Assembly (NCBI RefSeq): GCF_024758505.1
Contig: NZ_CP077970.1
Location: 5,022,001-5,086,000 of the forward strand
Source: Bradyrhizobium arachidis
Lineage (GTDB): Bacteria; Pseudomonadota; Alphaproteobacteria; Rhizobiales; Xanthobacteraceae
Direction of reading: 5' to 3'
DNA length: 64,000 bases
Shown here: positions 24,757-35,035 of the stretch, piece by piece
Numbering within the stretch: position 1 is the first letter of the stretch
Layout: every line of letters begins with the position of its first letter
Program-made: the position numbers and the translations under genes
Notes under the pieces: model-generated
The model's input: the letters and a program-made list of their open reading frames with translations, nothing else
Databases searched by the model: none
Told to the model about the DNA's origin: nothing

Positions 24757-25752
24757 ATGTCCGTCGCAGATGCCGAGTTCGCTCCCGACGGGTCGCCGTC
24801 GATCCGGCCGCAACTTCCACCCGGGGTGATTGTCGGCGGACCAGCCGTACAGGCAAAACTCCGCGAGACGTATCTGCTGCTCGGCATCCTCTATGCCGGG
24901 ACGGTCGCCGCCCTGATCTGGGCCGTCGTGCAGGGCATCGGCTGGATCGAGCTCTCCGTGTTCGCCGGCATGTTCGCGCTGACCACCTTCGGGATCGGCG
25001 CCGGCATGCACCGGCTACTGGTGCACCGGAGTTTTCGCTGCGGGCCCGTGATGCGCGTGTTCTTCTGCGCGATCGCACAGATGGCCGTGCAGGGCTCGAT
25101 CCTGAAATGGGTCGGCAATCACCGGCGCCATCACCTCTATGCCGATGACGCCGGCGATCCCCACAGCCCGCATTATGACGGTTTTGGCGCCCCCTATGTC
25201 AGCGCGCTCAAGGGCATGCTGCATGCGCACGGCGGCTGGGCGTTCGACCAGGCCACCACCGACAACGAACATTATGCCAAGGACATCCTCGCCGATCCCA
25301 TCGCGATGTTCTTCGTCCGCACGCGCTGGTTCTGGTACGGCATGTCCGGCGTGTTCATTCCCGGCGCGATCGGCTATGCGCTCGGCGGCGTGCACGCCAT
25401 GATCGGCTGTGTGCTGTTTTCAGGCCTGTTCCGCTGCTACGCGCTGATCCTCGTCTCCTCGCTCACCGGATCGGTCTGCCACAGCTACGGTTACCGCCGC
25501 TATGAGGTCGAGGACGCCTCGACCAACGAGCTCGTCACCACGATCATCACGTTCGGCGAGGGCCTGCACAACAATCATCACCGCTTCCCCCGCGACGCCT
25601 ACATCTCGCATGCCTGGTACGAGTTCGATCTCAACGGCCTGATCATCCTCGGCATGGAGAAGCTCGGGCTCGTGCACGACGTCTTCCATGCCTCGAGCCG
25701 CCATTTGGCCGACGCTGCCCCCGAGCCACAGACGACCCCCACGGCAGGCTAG
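24757..25752 (+). CDS. acyl-CoA/fatty acid desaturase, delta-9 type
   Basis: 331 residues with the three histidine boxes of membrane di-iron desaturases: HRLLVH (about 85), HRRHH (about 122) and HNNHH (about 271). Hydrophobic pairs lie before the first box (45-82) and between boxes two and three (180-225). The enzyme would insert a double bond in a saturated acyl chain in the inner membrane, with O2 and an electron donor. ATG 24757 has GGGAG 7 bases upstream; the frame begins 12 codons earlier. The substrate chain length and donor cannot be read from sequence. Confidence 0.92.
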   Translation: MSVADAEFAPDGSPSIRPQLPPGVIVGGPAVQAKLRETYLLLGILYAGTVAALIWAVVQGIGWIELSVFAGMFALTTFGIGAGMHRLLVHRSFRCGPVMRVFFCAIAQMAVQGSILKWVGNHRRHHLYADDAGDPHSPHYDGFGAPYVSALKGMLHAHGGWAFDQATTDNEHYAKDILADPIAMFFVRTRWFWYGMSGVFIPGAIGYALGGVHAMIGCVLFSGLFRCYALILVSSLTGSVCHSYGYRRYEVEDASTNELVTTIITFGEGLHNNHHRFPRDAYISHAWYEFDLNGLIILGMEKLGLVHDVFHASSRHLADAAPEPQTTPTAG

Positions 25753-25873
25753 CGACGCCATCGAGACGGCCTGGACCGCCATCTCTTGGCCCAAATTGCG
25801 GAGCCAGATTTAGTCGACCGTGCCTTCTGCGCGGGCCTCGCTGTCATTGTTCGCGTGCGATCGGAGACTGGGG

Positions 25874-26143
25874 ATGGCTGTCAACAAGATCACCTGGGAC
25901 AGGGTTGGTCGGGTCACCGAGCCCGGCCGCTACATGTACACGTTCGGCTGGCTGACGATCACCGACGGCGACCTCGAGATCTGGAAGCAATATCCAAGCG
26001 CCGCCTTCACGCTGCTCGGGCATACCGCGACGGGCGATGTGATCGGCGATGAATTCCATCTCGGCGCCTTCGATATTTCGCCCGACGCTCAATTGCATTC
26101 CTTCACCGCATACAGCGATGCGGATGCGATCGATCTGCATTAA
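25874..26143 (+). CDS. small hypothetical protein, 89 aa
   Basis: The product MAVNKITWDRVGRVTEPGRY continues with FGWLTITDGDLEIWKQYP and ends with an acidic tail. Trp-rich, beta-type pattern, no export signal. I recall this as a recurrent small Bradyrhizobium protein. GGAG stands 9 bases before ATG 25874. Role unknown. Confidence 0.7.
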   Translation: MAVNKITWDRVGRVTEPGRYMYTFGWLTITDGDLEIWKQYPSAAFTLLGHTATGDVIGDEFHLGAFDISPDAQLHSFTAYSDADAIDLH

Positions 26144-26606
26144 CCCGCGATAAATAGCCCTCCTCCTAGCGTCGCCCCCGACTGAGCATCCCCGAGGTGC
26201 AACGCGGCGCCACCGCGACGGGATCGGCCTCGTCCCAACTTCTCGCAGCGGCGCAGTCGCTCTCCACCGATTCGAGCCGGCTTCAGCAGGAGGTCGGACA
26301 CGTCCTCGATAGCGTGCGCGCCGCATAAGGAGCGGCTGCGCAGCGACGGCGCGCACCAGTGGCACTGCGGGTTAGTTCGATCCCCGGTGGCCTGGCCGGC
26401 ACAATGAAAAACGCTCCGTGAGGAGCGATTCCCGATGGCGAACACCGGCCTGCCCACCCGCGACCTCGTTTTCGGTTATGGACTTGCGGCGGGAATACGT
26501 GCATCGTGAAACGAAGAAACCTTCATATTCCCTTGATTTAGCTTGCTAATCGCGACCTGCCGCACGCGGCCGCGATTGTTGCCGTGAACTTCGAACAGGA
26601 TCGTTC
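26144..26606. other. spacer with a minus-strand terminator
   Basis: No gene is supported in these 463 bases. On the minus strand CGCTCC-TCAC-GGAGCG runs into TTTTTC (26427-26406), a short intrinsic terminator with a tetraloop. A minus-strand RNA of up to about 180 bases could start before 26606 and end here. Confidence 0.4.
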
Positions 26607-26885
26607 ATGCGATTGATTGCACTCATGCTTTTCGTTGCAGCCTCGAGTAGCGCCGCCTCTGCCCAGACCCAGGACTGCCGCGCGATCACCGACCCCACCG
26701 CCCAGCTCGCCTGCTACAACAATGAGGCGCCGCCGGCACAGGCTGCGAAGCGTCAGAGGCCGGCACCAGCGCCGCAGAAGCCGAAGGTCGATTCCGAGAA
26801 ATACTCCGAGAAGTCCTTGGAGTCGCTCGATACCGAGGATGCCGTGATGCGGGCGCGCATCAACGGCATCTGCCGCGGCTGCTGA
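26607..26885 (+). CDS. secreted small protein ending ICRGC, 92 aa
   Basis: Signal peptide RLIALMLFVAASSSAASA, cleaved before QTQDCRAITDPTAQLACYNN. This part has two Cys in the pattern often seen in small exported alphaproteobacterial proteins (C..i.D..aRLaCyd). A Pro/Lys-rich linker follows, and the C terminus is DAVMRARINGICRGC. The same ICRGC ending occurs in the product of 30154-30405. A metal or heme role for the CxxC end is possible but unproven. Confidence 0.65.
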   Translation: MRLIALMLFVAASSSAASAQTQDCRAITDPTAQLACYNNEAPPAQAAKRQRPAPAPQKPKVDSEKYSEKSLESLDTEDAVMRARINGICRGC

Positions 26886-26963
26886 TGCCAAGGCCGTGAC
26901 ACGACAGATCGTCGCATCGAGGCGAGTGGATAAGCCGACCAAGGGAACCTATTCTCTGCCGTG

Positions 26964-28001
26964 ATGCACCTCCTCGAAGCCCTCCCCACCGTCATCGGAA
27001 CCGCAGCCATCGCGCCGGCGCTGCTGTTGCTTTGGCTCGTGATCGCGGCCGAGGAACGTCCCGGACCGCCTGCCCAGGTCTGGACTGCCTTTCTGCTCGG
27101 CGCAGCCAGCATCTCCGTGCTGGGTCTCGCCCGCGCACCCTTCGCCAAGATGGTCGCAGCACCCGACAATCCCTGGACCGCGCTTGCCATGCATTCGGTC
27201 TTCGGCGTCGCGCTGCCGGAGGAAGCGGTGAAGGTGCTCGCCATCGTGCTGATCTCCTCGACCAAGCGGCGGACCTTCGCCAATCCCATGGATACCGTGG
27301 TCTATGGCGCCGCCGTCGGTCTCGGCTTCGCGGCCTATGAGAACCTCGCCTACCTCGTACAGCATGCCGACATGTGGCGCTCGCTCGCCGCCTTGCGCAG
27401 CGTGCTGACCGTGCCCTTCCATGGTGCGCTCGGCATCATCGCCGGCGCCTACCTCACGATCGCCCGCGCCGGCACGGCGCTGGGGGCCAACCGTCACAAT
27501 CGCGATTGGGCGCGCCTGTCCAGCCGGCTGCTGATCCTGGCAGGCCCGGTCTCGCTGCATTCGGCCTTCGATTTTCCATTGCTCACACTGCAGCGGATGC
27601 CGGATCTCGATCCCACGGTGCGGATGTGGCTCGGCGCGACGAGCCTGCTGATCGGCTTCAGCTCGATCGGTTTTGCCATCCGCCTGGTGCGGCGCGTCGC
27701 GCGCCATCACGCGCCGCGCACCGACGTCGCGCGCGAGCGGCTGAGCCAGCTCCGCCGCATGTGGGCGCTGCTGCTCGCCGGCGGCGGCGTCGGCTTCGTC
27801 GGACTCGCTTTCGTGCTGACTTCGATCCATCACTGGATCGTCAATCCCGAGCGCAACGTCACGCTGGTGCTGATCCCGATCGGCCTCACCTCGATCCTGC
27901 TCGGCATCGCCCTCTTGGTTGTCACAACGGCGATCTATGTTCTCGGCCGCAACCGCATCCGCACGACGGCGGAAGGTTTTTCATCGGCACCAGGCGGCTA
28001 G
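26964..28001 (+). CDS. PrsW-like intramembrane metalloprotease
   Basis: 345 residues with about nine hydrophobic segments. The PrsW motifs are in order: PEEAVKV (about 85-91, the EE-K box), YGAAVGLGFAAYEN (about 113-127), FHGALGI (about 152) and HSAFD (about 199-203). These supply the Glu and His metal ligands. In Bacillus subtilis PrsW cleaves an anti-sigma factor; the substrate here is unknown. ATG 26964 is chosen over the GTG immediately before it. An HdeD gene follows on the same strand after 62 bp. Confidence 0.85.
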   Translation: MHLLEALPTVIGTAAIAPALLLLWLVIAAEERPGPPAQVWTAFLLGAASISVLGLARAPFAKMVAAPDNPWTALAMHSVFGVALPEEAVKVLAIVLISSTKRRTFANPMDTVVYGAAVGLGFAAYENLAYLVQHADMWRSLAALRSVLTVPFHGALGIIAGAYLTIARAGTALGANRHNRDWARLSSRLLILAGPVSLHSAFDFPLLTLQRMPDLDPTVRMWLGATSLLIGFSSIGFAIRLVRRVARHHAPRTDVARERLSQLRRMWALLLAGGGVGFVGLAFVLTSIHHWIVNPERNVTLVLIPIGLTSILLGIALLVVTTAIYVLGRNRIRTTAEGFSSAPGG

Positions 28002-28063
28002 CGACAGCAGCTCGCGCCCACTACATTGACGGTGCGTGTTGGTACCGCTGTCAGGAGACCTCC

Positions 28064-28642
28064 ATGACGTCACCCGAGAATTTCTCTCCTCTGCAATCCG
28101 CCATGAACCGTGCGGTGAAGCAGAATTGGAAGGCCTTTCTGGTCGAAGGTATCCTGCTCGCTATTCTCGGTATCGCTGCGCTGATTGTGCCGCCGCTCGC
28201 GAGCCTCGCCGTCACGATCTTCCTCGGCTGGATGTTTTTGATCAGCGGCATTGGCGGCCTGATCGTCACCTATTGGGCGCGCAGCATGCCCGGCTTCTGG
28301 TGGTCGCTGATCTCTGCGGCACTCGCCGTGTTCGCCGGCATGATCCTGCTGGCACGCCCCGCGCAGGCCGTGCTGACGCTGACGATCGTGCTCGGCGCCT
28401 ATTTCCTCGCAGAAGGCGTTGCCACGATCATGTACGCGCTGTCGCATCGCCGCGAACTGACCAGCCGCGCGTCCTGGCTGGTGATCTCAGGCATCGTCGA
28501 CATCGTGATCTCGTTCCTCGTCATCACGGGGCTGCCGAGCTCGGCCGAATGGGCGATCGGTGTCCTCGTCGGTATCAACCTCCTGTTCGGCGGCTCCACG
28601 CTGATCGGGATTGCGATGGCGGCGCGAAATAGCAACACTTGA
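28064..28642 (+). CDS. hdeD: HdeD family acid-resistance membrane protein
   Basis: 192 residues with six hydrophobic segments arranged as three helical pairs, typical of the HdeD/DUF308 family. The first is FLVEGILLAILGIAALIVP, followed by FLGWMFLISGIGGLI. In E. coli hdeD supports density-dependent acid resistance. CAGGAGACC lies before ATG 28064. No regulator is adjacent. Confidence 0.85.
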   Translation: MTSPENFSPLQSAMNRAVKQNWKAFLVEGILLAILGIAALIVPPLASLAVTIFLGWMFLISGIGGLIVTYWARSMPGFWWSLISAALAVFAGMILLARPAQAVLTLTIVLGAYFLAEGVATIMYALSHRRELTSRASWLVISGIVDIVISFLVITGLPSSAEWAIGVLVGINLLFGGSTLIGIAMAARNSNT

Positions 28643-28711
28643 ACCCTCGCGTTGTCACCCTCACCGATTTGGGGGTGACAAGGCCAAAACCCTGCGCTAT
28701 AGAGCCCGCCA

Positions 28712-28792
28712 ATGATCAACCTCGTCACCAGCTATTTTTGGTACTTTAGCTACGACAGCTCGCTGGCGGCAGGAGGATCGCGCTCAATCTGA
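28712..28792 (+). CDS. leader peptide rich in Tyr, Phe and Trp, 26 aa
   Basis: ATG 28712 opens MINLVTSYFWYFSYDSSLAA and ends GGSRSI. Six of seven residues in YFWYFSY are aromatic, followed 26 bases after the stop by an intrinsic terminator and then the DAHP synthase gene. This is the classic plan of ribosome-mediated attenuation: stalling at aromatic codons when charged tRNAs are scarce would favour an antiterminator. Control by Phe, Tyr or Trp is inferred from the codons. Confidence 0.8.
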   Translation: MINLVTSYFWYFSYDSSLAAGGSRSI

Positions 28793-28817
28793 AAAATTGC
28801 AGCAAACAGTCCGAAAC

Positions 28818-28842
28818 AGCCGCCAGACCTGGCGGCTTTTTT
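28818..28842 (+). promoter_or_regulatory. transcription attenuator of the DAHP synthase gene
   Basis: AGCCGCCAG and CTGGCGGCT form a perfect 9 bp stem with a two-base spacer, followed by six T. It lies between the aromatic leader peptide and GTG 28879. The CGCTGGCGGCAGGAG segment inside the leader (about 28760-28775) can pair with the terminator's first arm GCCGCCAG and so serve as the competing antiterminator strand. Confidence 0.8.
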
Positions 28843-28878
28843 ATTGGCCGGCAGGTTCTCAAAAGACAGGAGCCCGCC

Positions 28879-29961
<1,083 letters not shown>

Positions 29962-29964
<3 letters not shown>

Positions 29965-30092
29965 AGCATGATCCGGAAAAGTGCGAAGCGGTTTTCCCTC
30001 GCGACAAACGCGGAACGCGTTTGCGCGAAGATCATGCTCAGACAATAACCTAAAGCGCGATGATGATTCATCCCGACCTCATCGCGCTTTAG
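29962..30092 (+). repeat. intergenic two-module repeat, copy 3
   Basis: The best preserved copy. Module 1 runs from the TAG stop (29962) through AGCATGATC (29965-29973) to its mate GATCATGCT (30030-30038). Module 2 is a hairpin CTAAAGCGCGATGA ... TCATCGCGCTTTAG ending at 30092. Confidence 0.92.
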
Positions 30093-30153
30093 GCGGACTG
30101 ATGGCGGGTGGGGCGAGCTGTCGCGCCCTGCCCGCTAAATCAAGTGAGCGGCT

Positions 30154-30405
30154 TCAGCAGCCGCGGCAGATGCTCTTGATCTTCTTGTCGAGCGCCATGT
30201 TCTCCTTGCTCAGGGGATCATTGGGATCGCTCAGGTTCTTCTCGCTCGGCACGTCGGAGGCGCGCGGCTGGCGATGACCGACCGGTGCCGGCGGCACCGA
30301 GCCCGCGGACTGCCCCGATGTCGCTCCCTTGCTGCCGCCGGTCTGCGCGACGGCAACCCCGCCGAACATCACCAGGAGCGACAGCGTCATAACGATTTTT
30401 TTCAT
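30154..30405 (-). CDS. secreted small protein ending ICRGC, 83 aa
   Basis: Signal peptide MKKIVMTLSLLVMFGGVAVA, cleaved before QTGGSKG. A Gly/Ser/Pro linker is followed by a charged stretch (SEKNLSDPNDPLSKENMALD) and the end KKIKSICRGC. The ending matches the product of 26607-26885, although the rest differs. GGAG lies 6-9 bases before ATG 30405. Function unknown, probably periplasmic. Confidence 0.65.
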   Translation of the reverse strand: MKKIVMTLSLLVMFGGVAVAQTGGSKGATSGQSAGSVPPAPVGHRQPRASDVPSEKNLSDPNDPLSKENMALDKKIKSICRGC

Positions 30406-30450
30406 TCTGCTCCTCCATTCCGCGGGCTGACGCTGTCCTTCATCGCGCCC

Positions 30451-31545
30451 TCACGTCTCAGGCGGATAGAGATGAACGTCGCCGCAATAGTCGACGATAC
30501 GATAGCGCGTTTCCATCTCCCGTTCACGGTCGCCGGGTGCGGTATTTTGCACCGCCGCGACGTAGTTCGGGCCCACCGGCGACTTTCCGGCGCCGCCGGG
30601 AATGTCGATGACATAGTCGGGCTGGCACAGTCCCGAGACGCGTCCGCGCAACTGACGCATCAAATCCTGTCCCACGGCGAGCGTCGTACGCAGATGCGCA
30701 GTGCCGGGCGCGAGATCGCCGTGATGCAAATAATATGGCTTGATGCGGCATTCGACGAAAGCACGCATCAAATTCGACAGCGCCGCGATGTCGTCATTGA
30801 CACCGCGGAGCAGCACGGACTGGCTCACCATGGGAATGCCGGCGTCCACAAGGCGCCCGCATGCGGCGCGGGCGGTTTCCGTCAGTTCCCTTGCGTGGTT
30901 GGCATGCAGTGCGACCCAGGTCGTCGCACCCTTCACCTTCAGCGCCGCGACCATTTCATCGCTGACCCGCGCGGGCTCGGCCACGGGCACGCGGGTGTGC
31001 AGGCGGATGATCTTGACGTGATCGATTGCGGCAAGATCGGCCATGATCTCGCTCAGCCGACGCGGCGACAGCATCAGCGGATCGCCGCCGGTCAGGATGA
31101 CCTCCCAGATCTCGCTGCGCGCACGGATGTAGTCGATCGCGGCACGGTAGGCCTCGTCCGACAGCGCATTCTCCTTGCCGGGCCCGACCATCTCGCGACG
31201 GAAGCAGAAGCGGCAATAGACTGCGCAGACATGAACGAGCTTGAACAGCACGCGGTCCGGATAGCGGTGCACGATGCCCGGCACCGGCGAATGCGGGTGA
31301 TCGCCGATCGGGTCCGCACTCTCGCCCGGCTGAACCTCGAGTTCCGCTGCCGTCGGAACGAACTGACGCGCGATGGGGTCATTCGCATCCGACGTGTCGA
31401 TGAGCTCGACGAGCGCGGGCGTGATCGCGACCGCATAGCGCGATGCGACCCGCTCGAGCGCGGCCAGTTCCGATGCCGGCGCAAGTCGCTGCGCCACCAG
31501 TTCGGCCGGCTCGCGCAAGGTGCGTGCAAGATTACTTTTCGTCAT
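30451..31545 (-). CDS. epmB: EF-P beta-lysylation protein EpmB (lysine 2,3-aminomutase family)
   Basis: 364 residues of the radical-SAM lysine aminomutase family. The iron-sulfur site is C107-x3-C111-x2-C114 (CAVYCRFC). GGDPL near 153 contacts SAM, and the C-terminal part carries a PLP-site PGG...(V)GPNYV region. EpmB turns (S)-alpha-lysine into (R)-beta-lysine for EF-P. Its ATG overlaps the stop of epmA by ATGA, so the two are translationally coupled. The alternative, a catabolic KamA, is unlikely given the epmA and efp neighbours. Confidence 0.93.
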   Translation of the reverse strand: MTKSNLARTLREPAELVAQRLAPASELAALERVASRYAVAITPALVELIDTSDANDPIARQFVPTAAELEVQPGESADPIGDHPHSPVPGIVHRYPDRVLFKLVHVCAVYCRFCFRREMVGPGKENALSDEAYRAAIDYIRARSEIWEVILTGGDPLMLSPRRLSEIMADLAAIDHVKIIRLHTRVPVAEPARVSDEMVAALKVKGATTWVALHANHARELTETARAACGRLVDAGIPMVSQSVLLRGVNDDIAALSNLMRAFVECRIKPYYLHHGDLAPGTAHLRTTLAVGQDLMRQLRGRVSGLCQPDYVIDIPGGAGKSPVGPNYVAAVQNTAPGDREREMETRYRIVDYCGDVHLYPPET

Positions 31546-32606
31546 GTCTCACTTAAGGTTTCATCTGCAGGCGGCGTCCATACTACCTGATCGATCCTGG
31601 ATGCACCGCTCGCCAGCATCACCAGCCGGTCGAAGCCGAGCGCGACGCCGCTGGCTTCGGGCATTTCGCCGACCGCGGCCAAGAAGTCTTCGTCGAGCGG
31701 ATAGGCCTCGCCGTAGCGGCGCTGCTTTTCCTCCATCGCTGCGGCGAAACGACGGCGCTGTTCCGGCGCGTCCGTCAGCTCGCCAAAGCCGTTGGCGAGC
31801 TCGACGCCGCAGGCATAGACCTCGAACCGCTCGGCGACGCGGGGATCGTCGGCCTTGACCCGCGCCAGCGCCGCCTCTGGAGATGGGTATTCGAACAGAA
31901 TGGTCAAACGCCCCTGACCGAGCCTGGGTTCGACGTGCTCGACCAGCACCTTGCTGAAGATGTCCGACCAGGTGTCGTCGTCGACCACGCGCACCTTCCC
32001 GGCAGCCGCGGCTGCCAGCGCCGCGCGGTCACCCGTGCCGCCATCAATGGTCGCAAGAAGGTCAATGCCGGCAAATTGCTCGAAGGCATAGGCGACCGTG
32101 AGCAGCTCCGGCTCGGCAAAGGGGTCGGCGGTGCGGCCCCGGAACGAGAACTGGCCGATCCCGGTCGCCTGCGCGGCATGGGCGATCACGACGATGCAGT
32201 CGGCCATGATGGCATCGTAAAGGGCTCCCGCCCGGTACCATTCCAGCATGGTGAATTCGGGCAAATGCAGGTCGCCGCGCTCCCGGTCGCGAAACACCCG
32301 CGCCAGCTCGAAGATCCTCGGCTCGCCGGCGGCCAGCAGCTTCTTGCAGGCGAATTCCGGGGATGTCCGCAAATATCGCGTGGCACGGCTGCCGTCGGCC
32401 CGCAAAAGCTCGGTCCGCGGGGCGTGCAGATGGGTCTCGTTGCCCGGGGAGACCTGGAGGACCGAGGTTTCGACCTCGACGAACCCCTGCTCGGCGAAAA
32501 AGGCCCTGACCGCAGCCGTAATGGCGCCCCGCGCCTGGAGGAACGGCCGCCGGTCGAGATGCCGGCCGGGCGACCAGAACGGCGAAATCGGCTTGTCCCC
32601 AGCCAT
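31542..32606 (-). CDS. epmA: EF-P lysine aminoacylase EpmA (PoxA/GenX)
   Basis: 354 residues resembling the catalytic core of class II lysyl-tRNA synthetase without its anticodon-binding domain. Motif 2 is [20 protein letters not shown] and motif 3 is [12 protein letters not shown] near residue 330. EpmA attaches beta-lysine to a conserved Lys of elongation factor P. ATG 32606 is chosen over the TTG three bases earlier. It is divergent from efp with a 174 bp gap that must hold both promoters, and overlaps epmB by 4 bases. Confidence 0.94.
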   Translation of the reverse strand: MAGDKPISPFWSPGRHLDRRPFLQARGAITAAVRAFFAEQGFVEVETSVLQVSPGNETHLHAPRTELLRADGSRATRYLRTSPEFACKKLLAAGEPRIFELARVFRDRERGDLHLPEFTMLEWYRAGALYDAIMADCIVVIAHAAQATGIGQFSFRGRTADPFAEPELLTVAYAFEQFAGIDLLATIDGGTGDRAALAAAAAGKVRVVDDDTWSDIFSKVLVEHVEPRLGQGRLTILFEYPSPEAALARVKADDPRVAERFEVYACGVELANGFGELTDAPEQRRRFAAAMEEKQRRYGEAYPLDEDFLAAVGEMPEASGVALGFDRLVMLASGASRIDQVVWTPPADETLSET

Positions 32607-32780
32607 CAACCGACCACCCCGGCACCGTGCAAAACGCTGGCATCGACCGGCAAAATCAGTATGTTGCGGCCCGAAGCGGCCGCCAGGGCCCCAACCGGGG
32701 CCCGAGACCGGTCCCGAAGTCCCCCATCAACACGACCGTGTCCTGGCCGGAGCCGGGTCAGGCAAGCAGGAAATACACCT

Positions 32781-33347
32781 TTGAGAGTCATCGCCAGTTC
32801 TATTCGCAAGGGCAACGTGATCGAGCAAGACGGCAAGCTTTATGTCGTCGTGAGCGCCGAGAACATCCATCCCGGCAAGGGCACCCCGGTCAGCCAGATC
32901 GAAATGCGCCGAATCAGCGACGGGGTAAAGATCTCCGAGCGCTACAAGACCACCGACCAGGTCGAAAAGGCCACGATCGAAGAGCGTAACTACACCTACC
33001 TTTATGAAGATGGTGATGGCTTTCACTTCATGAACCCGGAGACCTATGACCAGGTCCAAGTGTCCAAGGACGTGGTCGGCGACGCCGCGGCGTATCTCCA
33101 AGAGAGCATGACGGTCAAGCTTTCGACGCACGACGTCAACGTGGTGTCGCTCGCACTGCCGCAGCGCGTGACGCTGGAAGTGGTCGAGACCGAGCCGGTG
33201 ACCAAGGGCCAGACCGCCTCGTCGTCCTACAAGCCCGCGGTGCTTTCCAACGGCGTGCGCACCACCGTTCCGCCGCACATCTCGGTCGGCACCCGCATCG
33301 TGGTGATGACCGAAGACGGCTCTTACTCGGAGCGCGCCAAGGACTGA
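32781..33347 (+). CDS. efp: elongation factor P
   Basis: 188 residues with the three EF-P domains: KOW-like N-terminal ([20 protein letters not shown]), middle OB ([20 protein letters not shown]) and C-terminal OB ([17 protein letters not shown]). The modification loop NIHPGKGTP places the target at Lys33. TTG 32781 is the start, with AGGA 8 bases upstream; no in-frame ATG fits. EF-P rescues ribosomes stalled at polyproline. The presence of epmA and epmB next door fits beta-lysylation of this lysine. Confidence 0.97.
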   Translation: MRVIASSIRKGNVIEQDGKLYVVVSAENIHPGKGTPVSQIEMRRISDGVKISERYKTTDQVEKATIEERNYTYLYEDGDGFHFMNPETYDQVQVSKDVVGDAAAYLQESMTVKLSTHDVNVVSLALPQRVTLEVVETEPVTKGQTASSSYKPAVLSNGVRTTVPPHISVGTRIVVMTEDGSYSERAKD

Positions 33348-33386
33348 GATGGGCTGAGCGATCGGGGCACGCCGGGGGGCGGGAGA

Positions 33387-34988
33387 GTGAACAGGAAGGC
33401 CAACCGCTTCGTCTGGCGCGCGCTGGCCTTGCTTTCGCTTCTCGCAGGCTATCCCGTCGCTGCCGACGAGTTCCGCTCGCCCTCGCTCACCGCGCCCCGC
33501 ATCGAATGGCGCGCGGCGATCGACCAGTTGCGCACGGAGATCAATGCGCGTCCGTCGATTGCGGGCGATTTCGTCTTTGTGCCGCGTCGAACGGTCTCCC
33601 GCTTTGATCCGCGAGCGATGCCGGCGCTGCTCCAGCTCAACGGCATCACCTCACAGTTCTTCAGGGGGATCGCGCGCAGCGCCGTTCCGGTGCTGCTGCC
33701 GTTCGACACGGCGGCCTATCTGGATGCGCAGCGCAGCGGCGTGCCGTCGAGTGTGTCGATTGTCCGTTACCAGGCCGACTTCAACCCGGTCGATATGTTC
33801 GATGCGGGACCGGCCGGCTATAGCGCGGCCTTCTCGCTCGAACCCGGTGCCGGCGATGGCATGCCCTCGCGCGTTTTCGCAAGACCGGTCGAGGTGCAGA
33901 TCACGGGCTCGGCCCTGATCTACGACATTGCCGATCCCACGGGGGGCAAGGGCGAGCCGGTCAAGGCGTTCAGCGCCCAATATCCTGACATCCGCAGGTT
34001 CATCCGCGAAGGCTATGTACGCTACGCCTTCACGCGGTTCGGCGTTGCCTATGTGGTGTCGATCCAGTGCCTCGACAGCGTCGCCAAGCCGCGGCGGCTC
34101 GCCTGCAAGGAGGCCTATCCGGTCGCCGAGCGGTTCCTGAAGGCGCTGCGCGTTGCCGGCGGATCGCGGATGCGGCCGCTGATGGATGTTACCTCCGATG
34201 CAATGGATCGGCCGCCGGCGCGATCGGCCGAATTCACCTACCGTCCCAGCGGCGACATCATCCCGAATTCCGGCTATCGCAAGCAGAACGGCCACTCCGA
34301 CGTTATGGCCTATTCACAGATCCGCTTTCCGCTGGAGAAGTTTCCGGCCATCGTCCGATCGCAGTCCTACGCCAGGCGCGACAAGTCGGAGGCGCCGACG
34401 CGCGGCTACGTCTGGCGCGACAATTTCTGCGAGTCCCGCAGCTTCGAGGTCTGGCAATGCGGCGGCGGCTACGGCCACCAGGGTGAGGACATCGTCGCCG
34501 GCGAATGCCCGCCCGGCAGCGAGGGCAGCGAACGCTGCGATCCCAAGCAGCAGGGCGTGGTCGCCGTGCGCGACGCCACCGTGATCCGCGGCTCAAAGGA
34601 CCAGGCCGCGACATTGCAGGTCAACAGCCGCACCGAGCACATCCGTTTCCGCTACATGCACATGAACCCGTCGGCGATGAATGCCGACGGTCTCGTTAAC
34701 GGCCGCCTCGTGGCCGAGGGCGAGCGGATCGGAGTTGTTTCCAACTATCTGGATCACCCCGCCGGCACATCACGCCACCTGCACTTCGACGTGCAAGTGT
34801 TCACCCGCGACGGCTGGATCTGGGTCAGCCCCTACGTCACGCTGATCTCAGCCTATGAGCGCTTGATCCGCGCCCGCGGCCGCGAGACCGGCCCGGAGAT
34901 CGCCGGCACGCCGCAGCCGATGGCCCACGCGCTGCCCGAGGACGTCGTCAAGCCGGACCAGCGCGAAGGCAGCAGCGAGGAGAATTGA
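33387..34988 (+). CDS. exported M23-family peptidase-like protein
   Basis: 533 residues with a signal peptide (ALALLSLLAGYPVAA, cleaved near residue 27). The C-terminal domain shows LytM/M23 zinc motifs: GHQGED with H-x3-D near 362, YMHMNP near 423 and HLHFDV (HxH) near 464. The 300-residue N-terminal part is not recognised. All four metal or catalytic residues appear present, so it may be an active murein endopeptidase rather than an EnvC-type activator. GTG 33387 follows GGGAGA. Location should be periplasmic. Confidence 0.82.
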   Translation: MNRKANRFVWRALALLSLLAGYPVAADEFRSPSLTAPRIEWRAAIDQLRTEINARPSIAGDFVFVPRRTVSRFDPRAMPALLQLNGITSQFFRGIARSAVPVLLPFDTAAYLDAQRSGVPSSVSIVRYQADFNPVDMFDAGPAGYSAAFSLEPGAGDGMPSRVFARPVEVQITGSALIYDIADPTGGKGEPVKAFSAQYPDIRRFIREGYVRYAFTRFGVAYVVSIQCLDSVAKPRRLACKEAYPVAERFLKALRVAGGSRMRPLMDVTSDAMDRPPARSAEFTYRPSGDIIPNSGYRKQNGHSDVMAYSQIRFPLEKFPAIVRSQSYARRDKSEAPTRGYVWRDNFCESRSFEVWQCGGGYGHQGEDIVAGECPPGSEGSERCDPKQQGVVAVRDATVIRGSKDQAATLQVNSRTEHIRFRYMHMNPSAMNADGLVNGRLVAEGERIGVVSNYLDHPAGTSRHLHFDVQVFTRDGWIWVSPYVTLISAYERLIRARGRETGPEIAGTPQPMAHALPEDVVKPDQREGSSEEN

Positions 34989-35035
34989 AGCCTGCTGTAT
35001 CGTCATCCCCGCAACGGAGCAGAGAGACGTTGAGA

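Noticed and set aside
30274..31590. A 438-codon open frame opposite epmB
   Set aside because: It lies across epmB, whose CxxxCxxC and GGDPL motifs are unmistakable, and has no recognisable domain.
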